Assembly: GCA_004352715.1 (NCBI GenBank)
Contig: SCFE01000051.1
Coordinates: 778,095 to 842,094, forward strand
DNA: 64,000 nucleotides
DNA from: Hofstenia miamia
Lineage: Eukaryota > Xenacoelomorpha > Acoela
Direction of reading: 5' to 3'
Each line of letters starts with the position of its first letter. The first letter of the stretch is position 1. The position numbers were made by a program, and so were the translations under genes. Positions 13,727 to 25,825 of this stretch are shown here, one piece after another. Under the pieces are notes generated by a model that saw only the letters and a list, made by a program, of their open reading frames with translations, was not told the origin of the DNA and did not search any database.

Positions 13727-14618
13727 CAGGGTGTACATAAAGTTCCTTTCTATTAAAGAATACTATCTCAAAGCAAACTATTTATTCTTGCTTACTTATG
13801 TGAACGGGAAATGAAAAAGCAATAATTTATTAACACAAAAAACATACCGAAGCCAAATATAATCAGAAATGTCCTCCATTACTGTCAATACAAGATTGTC
13901 TTTAATTTTGCATATTGATAAACGCATTCCGTAGCGTTTCGGGTGGGATATTATTGATTGCATCAGTGATAAACTGTTTCAATTATTCTATGGTTTGGGG
14001 CTTTTGGCTGTAAACATCTTCTTTCACTGTTCCAATATAGACGAAAAATTTAATCCATAAGAAGAAATCAGGGGGTGTCAAGTCCGGGCTTCTGGGAGGA
14101 GGGGGCAAAGTAATTGGCCCATTGCGTCCGATCCATCTATCAGGAAATTTTCCATTCACATAAATACGAACTTGCAATCCCCAGTGAGGAAGAGCACCAT
14201 CCTGTTGGAAAACAATTCTTCTAAGACGACCCATTTCTGGAACTGCATAATTTTGAAGCATTGGAAGGTAGGACACAGTTGTGATGGTTGGTTCTTCAAA
14301 GAAAAAAGGCCTAATTACACGATCACTGTAGACTGCACACCAAACGTTTACACCAACACTTTTCATAGGAACTTCTTCTATGACATTAGGATTTTCATAA
14401 CCCCAAACAACAACATTGTGTGAGTTCACATTGGCACATTACAACTGCATTTACTCAAAGAAAATTTTTCTTGGCATGTAATAATCTTGCAGTAGTTGGT
14501 GAACTCTTCTGATTTTGAGCGTTCTCACGCCAATCTCATAATTCAATACCTTGTGAATGCTTGAATGGGGCATTTCTAATTAATGACTTTACTAGAAAGG
14601 GACTTCATGAACACCATG
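13727..14618 (-). mobile_element. Tc1/mariner-superfamily element with degenerate transposase (copy 3, distinct family)
   Basis: An 892-bp element with imperfect inverted repeats: CAGGGTGTACATAAAGTTCC at the left, and CATGGTGTTCATGAAGTCCC read inward from the right end. TA is present on both sides. The minus strand encodes a transposase remnant. A helix-turn-helix-like piece 'MPHSSIHKVL' lies near 14.56 kb. After stops comes an open frame (14429 to 13983) with 'RIVFQQDGALPHW' (second catalytic Asp) and 'RSPDLTPPDFFLW' (third). The 'FP.RWIGR.GPI' segment is typical of a widespread animal mariner-like lineage. Stop codons and deletions make it inactive. It is not the same family as the elements at 2.9 and 7.3 kb. 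Confidence 0.88.
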
Positions 14619-16097
14619 TATATATATTGTTATACCGATTTCATGTCAGAATTATTTACAATGAGAATACTTACTGTTTAATCGCTTAAAATTATATAAA
14701 CGTTTGTTCCTCAAAATAAATGACAAATTCACAAATAAATTTTAGCCAAACGAAATGCAGTTCTAACCAATAGAAATATTGCCTTATTGGTAGATGACTA
14801 AAGTTATCTAAAGCCTTTTGTAATAGGTTTGCAAAAAAGGAAATTTCGATTAAAACAGCTTTTATTAGACTCATTGAATTGAGTTTTTTTACTGTGAAGA
14901 GCACAGATATGCATAGTCATTCTCAGGTTCTTTCAAGTTCTTATAAAAATTTTTATAAGTGTGACTACAATTATAAAAAATCAGCTTGCTTTTTAGAGAG
15001 TTGCATTGGAGATGGAGAATATAGTTTGTTAACTTTGTTTTTCTAAACCACAATCAATTCTGTATTCCAATAATTTACTACATTACATTCTGAAAGTTTG
15101 AAATAATTCAATTTAAGTCATCAAGAAAATTAATATTTAATGATATTTTAAAGCGAACAGTTTCAATGTTATGTTATAAAAAATCAAACTAGTAAATTTC
15201 AAGTCACAGTAACACTTGAAGAAAACTTATAGGAACTTGAAAGATCTTTAAAGTTTAAGTTGGTAGCAGTTTCAAGGGATAAATTTCATTTTTTCTCATA
15301 GAAATTGATCTTATTAGTATATAATGGCTAGTTCTATAGATTGCAAATATTAGGAGTTCTATTCTAGCATACAATTAAGTAAGTGCATATAATAAGCTTC
15401 TAAATATTTTTAGAATACTTGTTAGTGGAAACTTTCCCAACATTTCTGCATGATAATTTGACACTAGAAACACGGCGATAGGTAAAAGTGACCTAGAAGC
15501 CTTTTGAAGGCCTTTTAAAACCTCTGTTTGATTATTCAATAAGCAAATATACTAGCAGTTACATGTACTTCCAACTATGTTGATAATCTCATTGAATTTC
15601 TGTTTGTAGAAATCTTGTTTCTATTGAATAATTTTTACATTTGAAACATTTGATAATATATTCTCAAGGAGGGCTCGCTGTTCTAGTGCAAGGAATGTTA
15701 AGAATGTTTCTGTAATTTTTTTAAGCTCTAAGATATTACACATAACCAAATATTTGTGAACATGACATGGAAAAGTATATGATATGTTATTTTGACAATG
15801 AAACACTAAAAGCAATATTTTATGCAAAGTTGGTCGTATTGTTAATAAATTATGGAGCAAACTTTTTGTATTATTAAAATTTTATTTTGAAATCATACTC
15901 GTTCATAAAATTCAGTCCTGGAAAAACACAATCGAATCCTGAATCGGAATTCAGGTCCGATGTTTTGCTTAATGTAAAAAAGTAAAGGCAAATTTCAATA
16001 ATAGACACGACACATGTATATATTTTTAGGAATATTATTATGTTGTACAAAAAATCCAAATATAGTTCGCAGTTAAATTTCTACTTTTAAGAAAAAT
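14619..16097. other. Gene-free AT-rich stretch
   Basis: No recognisable coding signal on either strand. The minus-strand frames at 14692-14904, 15621-15860 and 15874-16059 have no domain. The last of these lies directly downstream of gene A and may partly be its 3' untranslated region. Confidence 0.45.
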
Positions 16098-16481
16098 TCA
16101 GTCATCATAAGAAAGAAGATACTTTTGCTGATACATCCTTTCATATTCTGATATTTTATCGACGTATTCTTTGTATTTTTCTACTAAATTGTTAACTCCA
16201 TCAACGCTGACTCGAAGCATTCCTTCGCCCTTATTGATAAGGTCTAGGCCATTTGAAATCTTAACTTCATAGTCATGGAGCAATTTCAAATAATGCTTAT
16301 GAGCACCTCGTGCATTTTCTTCGATAAAGCTTTTGTCTTCACTTAGTTTGTTCATGGCTTCATCAAGAGTATTATTGAAGCTGGCAACTGCATCGAAAAG
16401 TGGGCCATTTCGTGGATATCCAATAACAACATTATGGTAAAAAAATATTAGGTTTAATGCTAATGTACCAACGGCTGACAT
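16098..16481 (-). CDS. Small secreted helical protein A (paralogue of B and C)
   Basis: This encodes a 127-residue protein in one exon, starting at a true ATG in the context gtgggaaaATG. Residues 1-21 form a hydrophobic signal peptide, with cleavage likely just before 'YPRNGPLF'. The mature part is Lys/Glu-rich and predicted mostly helical, with an N-glycosylation site in 'SFNNTLD' and no cysteines. It aligns end to end with proteins B and C in the order YP..G.L / SFN.T.D / AR..H.H / EKYKEYV / YE....KY, at roughly 30% identity, so it is the divergent member. A TATA-like stretch lies at 16531-16545, about 55 nt upstream. I recognise no family. Secretion is inferred from the signal peptide; the function is unknown. 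Confidence 0.8.
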   Translation of the reverse strand: MSAVGTLALNLIFFYHNVVIGYPRNGPLFDAVASFNNTLDEAMNKLSEDKSFIEENARGAHKHYLKLLHDYEVKISNGLDLINKGEGMLRVSVDGVNNLVEKYKEYVDKISEYERMYQQKYLLSYDD

Positions 16482-16490
16482 TTTCCCACG
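16479..16490 (-). promoter_or_regulatory. Shared start-codon context, gene A version
   Basis: Reads CGTGGGAAAATG on the minus strand. It is the most diverged of four copies of the (T)GCGGGAARATG motif found at the starts of genes A-D. About 40 nt upstream is 'gcagaaaattt', which also resembles the leader of gene B. Confidence 0.5.
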
Positions 16491-17217
16491 TAAAGTAGAA
16501 ATGAAAGCAAATTTTCTGCTCTAACTGCATGCATAATATATAAAGCAGAAATCAATTGAAGAGAAGAACATTAAAATATTTTCTGTGGTAATAAAATATA
16601 CTCTATATATTGCTAGAAAAGCCAATATAATGTAAAATGTAACTAGTAGTAATGAATTGCTGCAAATGAGAGAGTGGAAAGAGTAAATATGTCTATTATA
16701 TCGATTAATGAATGTACAAAGTAGAGATTTCTGTTGACCAGGTTTCAATTCAAAGATTTCAATTAATGCAAGCGAAGCGATTGATGAAACATGCAATTAA
16801 TCACCCCGATATAGACACTAATTGAGTGAAATGCTATATGTAGTTTCTATGGATTTATTTTTCTAATACATCGTAGATTAAATTTTCTAATCATCACTAA
16901 ATTATTCTTTTGTAAATAAAGGATTTGAACGGAGAGGCCTTGTGAGGACATAGTCCAAGATCTCAAGTAGCATTCACATGTATATTGTAGAATTCTAGAA
17001 GATCTAGAATTTGTAGTTCCATGGTACAATTTATGTTGCATGGTAAAAAGATAATCGAAATCCCCCAACCCATTTTTCGTGCATAACCTCATCTGTGGTC
17101 ATCATTTATAAATGTATGAAAACATTGCTGAATTTTTTAAGTCCTAACATGGGATACTGGCACTGGATCGTCGAGTACTTTAAGCTAGTATATATATATA
17201 TATATATATATATATAT
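16482..17217. other. Region upstream of gene A, ending in (TA)n
   Basis: Non-coding as far as I can see. It holds the presumed promoter of gene A and ends in a (TA)n run from 17188 to 17217 that borders the next gap. Confidence 0.5.
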
Positions 17218-17419
17218 NNNNNNNNNNNNNNNNNNNNNNNNNNNNNNNNNNNNNNNNNNNNNNNNNNNNNNNNNNNNNNNNNNNNNNNNNNNNNNNNNNN
17301 NNNNNNNNNNNNNNNNNNNNNNNNNNNNNNNNNNNNNNNNNNNNNNNNNNNNNNNNNNNNNNNNNNNNNNNNNNNNNNNNNNNNNNNNNNNNNNNNNNNN
17401 NNNNNNNNNNNNNNNNNNN
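17218..17419. other. Assembly gap of 202 N within a (TA)n tract
   Basis: Both edges are (TA)n (17188-17217 and 17420-17447), so the missing sequence is probably an unresolved TA microsatellite. Open frames across it encode only Tyr-Ile repeats and are not real. Confidence 0.97.
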
Positions 17420-17447
<28 letters not shown>

Positions 17448-17450
<3 letters not shown>

Positions 17451-19300
17451 TGGGACATCAGTAGGGTTATATCCATTTTAACAGTATTTGTAGTGAATTT
17501 TCATTTCGAATAATAATGAAATTGTATTAATCAAAAACTGCAAGGGACTAAATATTTATTTCATATTTTGCAATCCAAGCCACTTATTCTCAGATTAAAA
17601 ATAAATACAAATATTCCAATGGGATCCCCAAATTAAATAGAAAAGCAGCTGAAATGCTAATGGTTGATACATTATTGCAATTAGCGTTACTTAGTTTTCT
17701 TCTGGGAAAACAATCATGCATTCTTCTGTCAGCTATCTAGAGATTTATCGTAATAATATTAGCTTAAAATTTTTCACAGATGCCTTACAATGTGTAAGTG
17801 AATCTCACTTTCTTAAATTATATATTTGAAACATATGCACATTTAACAAATTGCGAGATATATTTTCAATTTGCAAAGTTGCTATTCTTTTTAAATTTCT
17901 CCTTTTATGAAGCTATTGCAACTTTCTTTTTTGAATTTAAAATTCATTATATTTTACATCTTAAATTTAGTTCTTAATTGCTTTATCTATCAATGTGGTG
18001 GGACTGAAAAAATTGAATCCTGTTTATGCGTATTGTATAGTATAATTACAAGTCAACTTCTTATATCAGTAGTCTAAATTATTGCCCAGATTCAAGTGTG
18101 AGATCTTTTGGCGATTTACATCGGTTAATTGTCAATTTTTGATTTGAAATTGACGACAATTTCAAAATTTCACATTCATGTCAAAAACTTTAGACATTTA
18201 TGGTTTCAAGGATTTCTTCAAATTGTAGGTTAATTACTGCTCTTTTAAACTTTTGAATAATTGATTTGAAAATCTCCCTTTTATATGTATAAAATTCATT
18301 ATATTAGACAATTAAGTAGAAAAATGGAAGAACTATGACATCGAAAGGTTAAGCAAACGTTAAGCATATTAATTAACTCATTTAATGCAGAATTTAAACT
18401 TTCAAGTCATATTGACACATACTTTGTATCCATAGTTCAAATACTGTTCTTGACATACATTTTATATTTTCAGAAGCACATACAACATTTACTAAATTTT
18501 TTGAAAATATTGCAGGATTTGTGAAAACTAGAACATTCATGTTTTAAATATATTTCAAACATTAAGAAGTGCAATACTAATTTCTTCGATAACATTATTA
18601 ATTAAGGATTCTAAAATGTTTTTCTTTAATTCAACCTTTTGAGTTAATTACACGATATTGATTATCATCGTAGTGATTAAAATGGTTATCACGAAAATAT
18701 AGCATTTTATTAAAAAAATATTCAATTTTCAATTGTTATAATATTAGTTTCTCTCAAAATTTTTTTCATAAATTTGCAGTACGTACAGGAGAATTGTTTT
18801 CAATATGTAATAACTATACCCAGGAATTGATCACTATACATAATAAAGTCAAGTCACTCTCGGCTTCAAGTTTGAATATTAAGGCTTTTATTAAAGTGAA
18901 TGAAATCAACTTTTAAAAAACAAATTTTAGTGGATTGGAAGACATGTGTCGTACTGAATAATAATGAAGTTTAAATTTTGTATTCCTAAACAAAGGGCGG
19001 ATGTTTTAAATGAGATAAAACCAAATTCGTGCTGTGAAAAAGGTTAAGAATTCATTTTGCCAGAGGCAGTGTCTTTTCCATTGGATATTTATATTTTAAT
19101 GAATGATAAACATCATGAGCACAGATGCAATTTAGCACTTGGTGTTTGGCGGGGAGCATTTCATTTTAGGTTAAACTCCCAACTCGATTTTCCGCACCAT
19201 TTTTGCATTGCTTAAGTAGTCTATCATATTCCTCAGAATTTAAGCAGATTTTTAAACATCAATATAATTCTTGAATGTTTAATTTATGTTAAAATGTACA

Positions 19301-19336
<36 letters not shown>

Positions 19337-19769
19337 CACATTTACATTTTGTTTTGTACTATGGTTCCATACAAGGTAAAAATAACTTTGCATAGATACA
19401 ATTTCGATGCTCAAATTGCAGTGTTGACACTTAAATAGCTTTAATTCATAATCAATGTATAGAAACCACTTTTTGGTTTTTCGATGTCAATTGCATAATA
19501 AATGTATAAAACTTTTAATAAAATCATTAACTACATAATGAAGACATTGCAATCTTCAGTGGTGCTATAATTCGTTCTGTTGAAATATTTACCAAGAATA
19601 TAAAAGGTGTACACGAAGCGAATGCAATTTGGAATCGGTGCATTCTTAATGACATAAATGAAAATTCCACTCTCCATTACCCATTCAAATTTTTATCTAA
19701 ATTTTTTATTTTGGAAGCCTAGAATGTCTAATGAACTCAAGGGAGGGTTTAATACTTTTTTAGGATGGG

Positions 19770-19805
<36 letters not shown>

Positions 19806-19994
19806 TGTATATAAAGTACGGAATGTATGTAGCAAACTTGTGAGAACATGTAGGATTCAATTGAACGTACTATAAAAATGTAATGTATTATAAATAAAAA
19901 GAAATGTACTAGTTTATTGAGAATGCTAAGCATATGTACAAAAAATAATATGAAAATGAACGTCTTATATGCAGAGTTAAGCAAATTTATGAAT
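17448..19994. other. Gene-free AT-rich stretch with (TA)n tracts
   Basis: No domain-bearing frame. TA microsatellites lie at about 19303-19333 and 19773-19804. Confidence 0.5.
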
Positions 19995-20192
19995 TTATTT
20001 ATTGTTTTCTACTCCACACTCGAGCCACTCGCGAATAATTCGGTTTTCTTCATCTGTAAATAATCGAGGGGAAAAATGAAACCTTTTCGCATTTGGATTT
20101 TGAGCCAAAAATTCTCCGTGTGAGCATTCTGGGTCTAAAGAAAAAATGCCAAATATTAAGCAAATTAACACAATTGCACAATAGAGACGCAT
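19995..20192 (-). CDS. Small secreted peptide D (shares leader with the A/B/C family)
   Basis: A 65-residue open frame starting at the ATG in tgcgggaaaATG; an upstream in-frame extension is not needed. Residues 1-18 (MRLYCAIVLICLIFGIFS) form a strong signal peptide. The mature part, about 47 residues, is polar, with two cysteines ('PECSHG' and 'WLECG') that could form one disulphide, and a Lys-Arg pair in 'NAKRFHF'. It has no similarity to the mature parts of A, B or C. However, the signal peptide resembles that of B ('LYCAIVLICLIFG' against 'ILCATAIICFLG') and the start context is the same. An AATAAA overlaps the stop codon, so the 3' end is very short. The function is unknown. It could also be one exon of a longer gene. 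Confidence 0.6.
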   Translation of the reverse strand: MRLYCAIVLICLIFGIFSLDPECSHGEFLAQNPNAKRFHFSPRLFTDEENRIIREWLECGVENNK

Positions 20193-20201
20193 TTTCCCGC
20201 A
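20190..20201 (-). promoter_or_regulatory. Shared start-codon context, gene D version
   Basis: Reads TGCGGGAAAATG on the minus strand, matching gene B at 11 of 12 bases although the mature proteins are unrelated. A 'cagaaaaat' stretch lies about 45 nt upstream, as in the other leaders. Confidence 0.55.
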
Positions 20202-23200
20202 ATGATGTTCTGTTATCCAAATTGCTGCAGATTTTTCTGATACATTTGTTGTCATCGATTGTGAATGACTACTTCTGTTACAAAGATGCTTCTTTTAAGC
20301 CAGTAAATATGAAATTGATATAAATGTTTAATTGAATTGCTTAATAGTAATTTGATGCTTTCAACAATATTATTAATAAGTCATTTCGAATTGGCAGGCA
20401 TAATGTATGCTACAATTACTAATAAATGCAAATTTCATTATCATCAGTTTTGCTGAAACTGTTAATTTTCAAATTACAAGCATTTCCCCTAGAGATTGTG
20501 TATGTTAACTAGAACAAAAATTTGAATTGGCAGGGCCCTTCTTTATAATTTACTTTTGGGCTAGGCTAGTTGGGCTAATACTAAGCAGTAATTATTTAGC
20601 ATTTCAAAGAATAAAAGCTCTATTGGAACTGGGCTCGGCTCGGTTTAAAGCATCTGTAGACATGCAAGTCTATGCTATCTACTAATATGTTGTTTTGTTT
20701 CAAAACTATTTTACGTTCCTTGTTCTATGTTTTAGTCATAACGAAGGGCATAAAAATGCATATTTTGGAAGTATATTTACAATTTGACATTTCATTCGAC
20801 AGATTTTCATTATCCAAATATTCATCAATGTCAGTTGCCCCACAGCGCTTATGTTTACATTTTTTGATTTCTTTTCATTAATCGAATAATAGACGCAATT
20901 TCAATTCAATTTCCACAAGAATAATAAATTTTACACGAGGAAACATTTTGTTATTTATTGCTCCTACTAAAATTCAAAATAGAACTCATTACAGTTTTAT
21001 TCAGGTTTTACTGGGTTAGGCAGCGAGCTGCATGCAGTGCAAATATTATTGTGAAAACTGAAGGTGATTTATATAAATAATGGATTTGTACTGAAATCAC
21101 TTTTCTAGCTAAATCATTTATGTGTCATAAGTGCAAACAATGAAAGCTATTTTTGAACTGTTAGGATCAAAAAATTATTTATTTTGATTTTCAACACCAA
21201 TCCAAATAATTAAGTTTAGATAAACTACATTCCCTTGAGAGTACAAATGCAAGCCATTCATTTATGAGTCTCCTACCACAATAATAAAGTAAAGAGATAC
21301 ATGATTAAGATGTAAAACTTCAAATTATTTCAAAATGATACTTCAACTGGTTTATTTAAGTTTTTCTAGTGAAGAATAGATAATAAAATTTCTTGGAATA
21401 ATGATACCTGAATCATAACCGTAACATTAATCACAAACCTTAATAGACATACAGAATGCATGAATCAAAGGAGCAAGAGAACATTTTATAAAATTACCTT
21501 TCAGAAAAACCTCCTTGAATATTATAAATAAAACAGTAAAAGTAGACTTAGTTTGTAAATATCCTGGGTAATAAATATACCATGCCAATTTCCTGTAAAT
21601 ATTTGTACTTGATTGAAAATAATTCAGGTGAACGCAGTTTACATCGTGAGTCATTAATTAAGTATTTTAAAATAAGATAAATTATAGAATGAAGAATATC
21701 AACATATGCATTCCATTTTAAATGGATGGAATCTATTTTTTGTTGTCTGTTTGGCCTAAATATACCCTCCTGAGGTTGCAAAACTAATTTTACCCTTTGT
21801 GCAAATATAAATTTATCCATGCAAATTTATTTCTAAGTTAACAAGTGGCATTTATTTATCTCAAGCAAAAAATTATATCAATCTCTGTCAAACTTAAGAG
21901 AAACATGTGCCTCTTAATGAAGTCACATTAAAAAAAACTAGCTGGTTAAATTTCAAAGATCTTGAAATTTATTCTAGACCTTTTTAAAAGGCGTAGGAGA
22001 TAAATATTACAAAAGAATATTTAATTCAGATTTGATCAAAGGAATTTGTAAATCTATATTGGGTGGCCTTGATATGTCAATCTAGATTTTTTAAGATTAC
22101 TCAGCTTGTTTCATTTGATTTTTCCAAATAGAAGTAACAATTATGGATGAGTGTGCAATTTCGAACATCATAGTCATATACTGGTGTGTTATTAGTATTC
22201 AATTATATATGTCAAATACCTTCTGATTTTCAATTCTATGCAGCGTCGGCTTTTTTCAAATTACAAAGCTTCCCTTTCAAATGAAAGCCTACTAATCAAT
22301 TAATATTGACACATCTACGTCTGCCAACATAATAACATGACGCTTAAGATGCTTATTTAGTTAAATCTTATTACCATTCCGTGTGCATTCCTATTTATAT
22401 GAAAAACTACCTACTGTTTTTATCAAGAGATTTCGAACAACATTATAGTACATCCATTATGAATATATATTCTAGAGCAACTACAGGCATTAAAGCGTTT
22501 ATTTAGGGGGTATTACACAGGGTTTCTAACACAGTTCTCAAAATAGGGCTTGCTTGACTAAAAAACTCAGTCCTGTGTGGACGAATACGATTTTCGGGTC
22601 TTCGTAGCACGAATATCTAGTCTCTTTCATGTAGGAAATTTGATGTGTTGCCTCGATTTTAACCTGCTTGAGTCTCCTCCAAAATGGTAATACTTTGAGT
22701 CTCCAGCAAATGACAGTTATTCGATGTCAGTCAGGCAATGCATCTTAATAAAAAGCAACTGCAGTTGACATTTTGACATTTTTCCAAATCGTTGGCAGCG
22801 AAGACAGGGAGGGGTAAATTTTGTAATATTTATGATTCTAACTGAGTATATTCCCATGTGGAAACAAATCCTAACTGACGTTTTATTACAAAAACAGTGT
22901 CCTAATGTAGCATTTCTACATATAGTTTTAAAATATATCTGAAGGGGAGAGCGCTGCTTTAATTCTGATAACAAATGCAAAGGTAGATATTTATATGCCT
23001 GCGATATCAAAATTATCAGTCATATAATATTTTTGTGCAGCTATGAATAAATTGAATTTGCAAAGAAATTCATTCTAATGCTCAGAGACAAAATATTCCC
23101 AATTTAATTTGAACTGCATAAATTTTGCAAAAATCATTTAGGAAAGTGAATTATAATCTTAATTTCCAATTTAAAATTAGACTTCTAGGTTTTGCCATGA

Positions 23201-23297
23201 TTAATTATTTTATAAATTTACTGAATTTTCCAAAGCTTTAAATAATTTTAGCTGGCAAAATTACTCAAGGCATACCTAAACTAGCAATCATGTTATA
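20193..23297. other. Gene-free AT-rich stretch with repeat traces
   Basis: No coding region supported. Near 20.52-20.65 kb a GC-richer patch with 'gggctcggctcggt' resembles the interior of non-autonomous hAT elements elsewhere in the window. Around 22.50-22.68 kb 'ggggtattacacag' resembles the 'ggggtattagacg' beside the foldback at 29.4 kb. Confidence 0.45.
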
Positions 23298-23830
23298 ATA
23301 ATAATAATAATAATAATTTATAAATCGCAGCATACAAAATTGCCTCATGGCGGTAACAACAATAAAACAATTAGAAGAAAGCCAGCAGAAAAAGGTAAAA
23401 CTTTAACCTCGCTATAAATACACTTATGGTAGGAGACATATTAGCATTCAGAGGTAGATATTCCATACTTTAGGACCAGCAATTGATAACGCACGGAAGA
23501 GTTAGACGAGCTAACAAGTGGAACAGTTAACCTAAGGTGATCACTAGATCTAAGTTCACGACCATTATCACAAAATTCAAAAAGTTATGAAACGTAATTT
23601 GGCGCAAGACTATGTGAAGCTTTCCATACAGCGATAGTGAGCTGGAAGCCAATGTAAAGCATGTAAAATGGGAGTAATCTGTTATCTTGGGCCAATATTC
23701 TCATGAAGCGAGCAGCAGAATTCTGCGACAACTGTAACTTATGGAGCAGAGTAGCAAGAATTGTAAATAGTGGTTAAAGGTTTGAATTCTTTGAAGAAGG
23801 ATTATGTAATGGGCCTAAGCATTGGCTAAG
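23298..23830 (-). mobile_element. Interspersed repeat with (ATT)n tail, possibly a LINE 3' end
   Basis: About 500 bp of less AT-rich sequence abuts a (TAA)n run at 23298-23318. Read on the minus strand, the repeat ends in (ATT)n, as the LINE fragment at 57.3 kb does. No reverse transcriptase motif is visible, so this may be only the 3' non-coding part of a retroelement. The assignment rests on composition and tail. Confidence 0.35.
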
Positions 23831-24610
23831 AACTCATCATATAATGAATTATGTTGTCTAAAAATATGATGAACATAAACTATATCAAAGAATTTATATT
23901 TTAAACAAAAAACGGAGCACGTACAAAATTCTATGCAAAACTACTTTTGAAACATCCAATACAAGATTCACAAAATGAAAATGGGAATTGTATATCTGAT
24001 GTTTATCAGCCTCTTCTAATCAAGGCTGGGTACTGGTTATTGATTAATCTGGTTTATAAACACAGATATTTAACAAAATAGCTCTTGTTTATGTAAAAAT
24101 TCGGTCAGCAAATGTAAACCAATGAAAATACCTAACGAGATAATGAACACTAGATTTGTAAGCCCTTTGACATGAAATTGGAGGTTACTTTTAAATATTG
24201 CACTTTTTTCAAAGTAGTAAATCTTAGATGCTGTAAGGAGACAACGTATCACTCAAAATATGGCATGCCAATCATCTCGAAATTTAATAACTACAATCGT
24301 TTGATACTGCAAAGCAAATCAGAATTACAAAAACCTTTAATGCGGGACGAAATTTAAGAATACGCAATTTTTGATGTTACACAGTAACTAGCAACGTTGC
24401 ACGTCTGACAGGTGACAGGTTATGGAATATTGATAGAAATAATAATGTATGGGTGTGTTAACTAATACGTTGGAAAATGATGCAATTCAATAGAATAAAT
24501 TAGGAATTATGTAAACATCCCGAAGTGATAAATATTACGAACGCAATTTGACAATAAGTTTTGTAAATGCTGCTAAATTCAGAAAAACTCATAATACATA
24601 TATTCTGCTG
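23831..24610. other. Region upstream of gene B
   Basis: No gene supported. At 24406-24420 there is a tandem TGACAGGTGACAGG, a possible homeodomain-type (TGIF/MEIS-like) binding site. A related TGACATGTCTGACAG lies upstream of gene C. Confidence 0.35.
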
Positions 24611-24616
24611 TATAAA
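24611..24616 (+). promoter_or_regulatory. Putative TATA box of gene B
   Basis: A TATAAA lies 112 nt before the ATG of gene B. If functional, transcription would begin near 24640, giving a 5' leader of roughly 85 nt that includes 'gcagaaaatattc' and the GCGGGAAG start context. The assignment is by position only. Confidence 0.35.
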
Positions 24617-24718
24617 ATAACACCCTACCAATTATTCATTGTATACAATTGTCACTTGCATTTTAAAATAAATCAGAAATGCAGAAAATATTCAGAAGGC
24701 GGCATCGTGTTTTTTTAT

Positions 24719-24730
24719 TGCGGGAAGATG
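24719..24730 (+). promoter_or_regulatory. Shared start-codon context, gene B version
   Basis: Reads TGCGGGAAGATG, identical to the gene C version and one base different from gene D. G/C-rich sequence is rare here, so conservation up to the ATG is notable. Confidence 0.6.
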
Positions 24731-25186
24731 GTTTACGTGAAGACTGGTATTTTATGCGCAACGGCAATTATTTGTTTTCTGGGGATTGTGCATGCCTATC
24801 CTAAAGATGGAATATTGCATGATAACGTTAAGAGCTTTAACCGAACAATAGACCGGAGTGTAAATGAACTGAGAGAAGAAAAAATAAAGGTGGAAAGAGA
24901 TGCTAGAATTGTTCATAGGCATTTCGAAGATATGCTACATGAACTTAGAGAGAAGCTTCAACAAGGTGTGGCTATGTTCATGCTGGGAGATGAAACTATT
25001 AAACAAGTTATTAACACCACCATGCTCCTATCAAAAGAATACAAGCGATTTTCCGATTCTATTTCTGCGTATGAATCGTATCTTAACGACAAGTTTTCCA
25101 TGAGTGCTGTTGAAATTTCCATTCCAGAAGAAAAAGAAGTGAAGGCCCTTCCAACAACAAAACTTATAAGACGTCATTCTTTTTAA
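24728..25186 (+). CDS. Small secreted helical protein B (paralogue of A and C)
   Basis: A 152-residue single-exon protein. I start it at the ATG at 24728 rather than upstream in the same frame, because this ATG has the shared GCGGGAAG context and is followed directly by a signal peptide (about residues 1-23, ending 'GIVHA'). The mature chain starts 'YPKDGILHD'. It has N-glycosylation sites at 'FNRT' and 'INTT', a charged helical region with 'DARIVHRHFEDML', and the block 'GDETIKQVIN'. It has no cysteine after the signal peptide. Identity to C is about 60% over the first 100 mature residues. The C-terminal tail (about 30 residues, ending 'LIRRHSF') is not shared with A or C. An AATAAA begins 12 nt after the stop (25198). 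It is not a family I recognise; extracellular location is inferred. Confidence 0.85.
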   Translation: MVYVKTGILCATAIICFLGIVHAYPKDGILHDNVKSFNRTIDRSVNELREEKIKVERDARIVHRHFEDMLHELREKLQQGVAMFMLGDETIKQVINTTMLLSKEYKRFSDSISAYESYLNDKFSMSAVEISIPEEKEVKALPTTKLIRRHSF

Positions 25187-25197
25187 ATTTCTTAGCA

Positions 25198-25203
25198 AAT
25201 AAA
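25198..25203 (+). terminator. Polyadenylation signal of gene B
   Basis: A canonical AATAAA 12 nt after the stop codon implies a very short 3' untranslated region. Confidence 0.5.
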
Positions 25204-25825
25204 TAATGTAGCACAAATTTTAATTGTTATACAATAGAAGTACATATTATTATATTAAATATAATATAATAATAAGAAAAAAACATTTGTATTACAAAAT
25301 ATTATATTTTCACTAAGCCAATATTTTAATTACATCTATGTCTTAATTATTTCAAAATAATATTAAGAGTAAACGTGAACAAACATACAAACATCTATAT
25401 ACTGTATATTAAATTTTAGACATGTAAATAAGAATATAAAATCCAGAAACAATTGACTTGTTGAAAATTTCGCATCATAAATCTTTTAGTTAAACTAGTC
25501 TGATTAGTAATATGAAAAATTGATGTGATGTTCGCATTTGGGTGTCCAAAATTAATTTCTCTCGTATTAGGAATAAAATATTTGATAAAATTAAAAATTT
25601 TTAACCAAAAGTAGTAAAATGCATTCTAAGTACCAATTTTTGTAATATTTTGACTGTAATGGAACTAAATATGTCCCCATTAGAAATTCCTTTAAAAGCG
25701 TCTGAATCTAACTATACGGAAATTTTTCAATATTTTACAGATCTATGTATTGCTAAGCTAATTAATAGAAAGTTATAAATACAACTATCTTGTATGAAGA
25801 TTTACTTTAATATTGAAGTGATATA
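25204..25825. other. AT-rich spacer
   Basis: No coding or structural signal seen between gene B and the Tc1-like element. Confidence 0.5.

Noticed and set aside
24548-24727. Longer N terminus for secreted protein B
   Set aside because: The upstream 60 codons have no ATG in a good context and would place the signal peptide internally. The shared GCGGGAAG context marks 24728.
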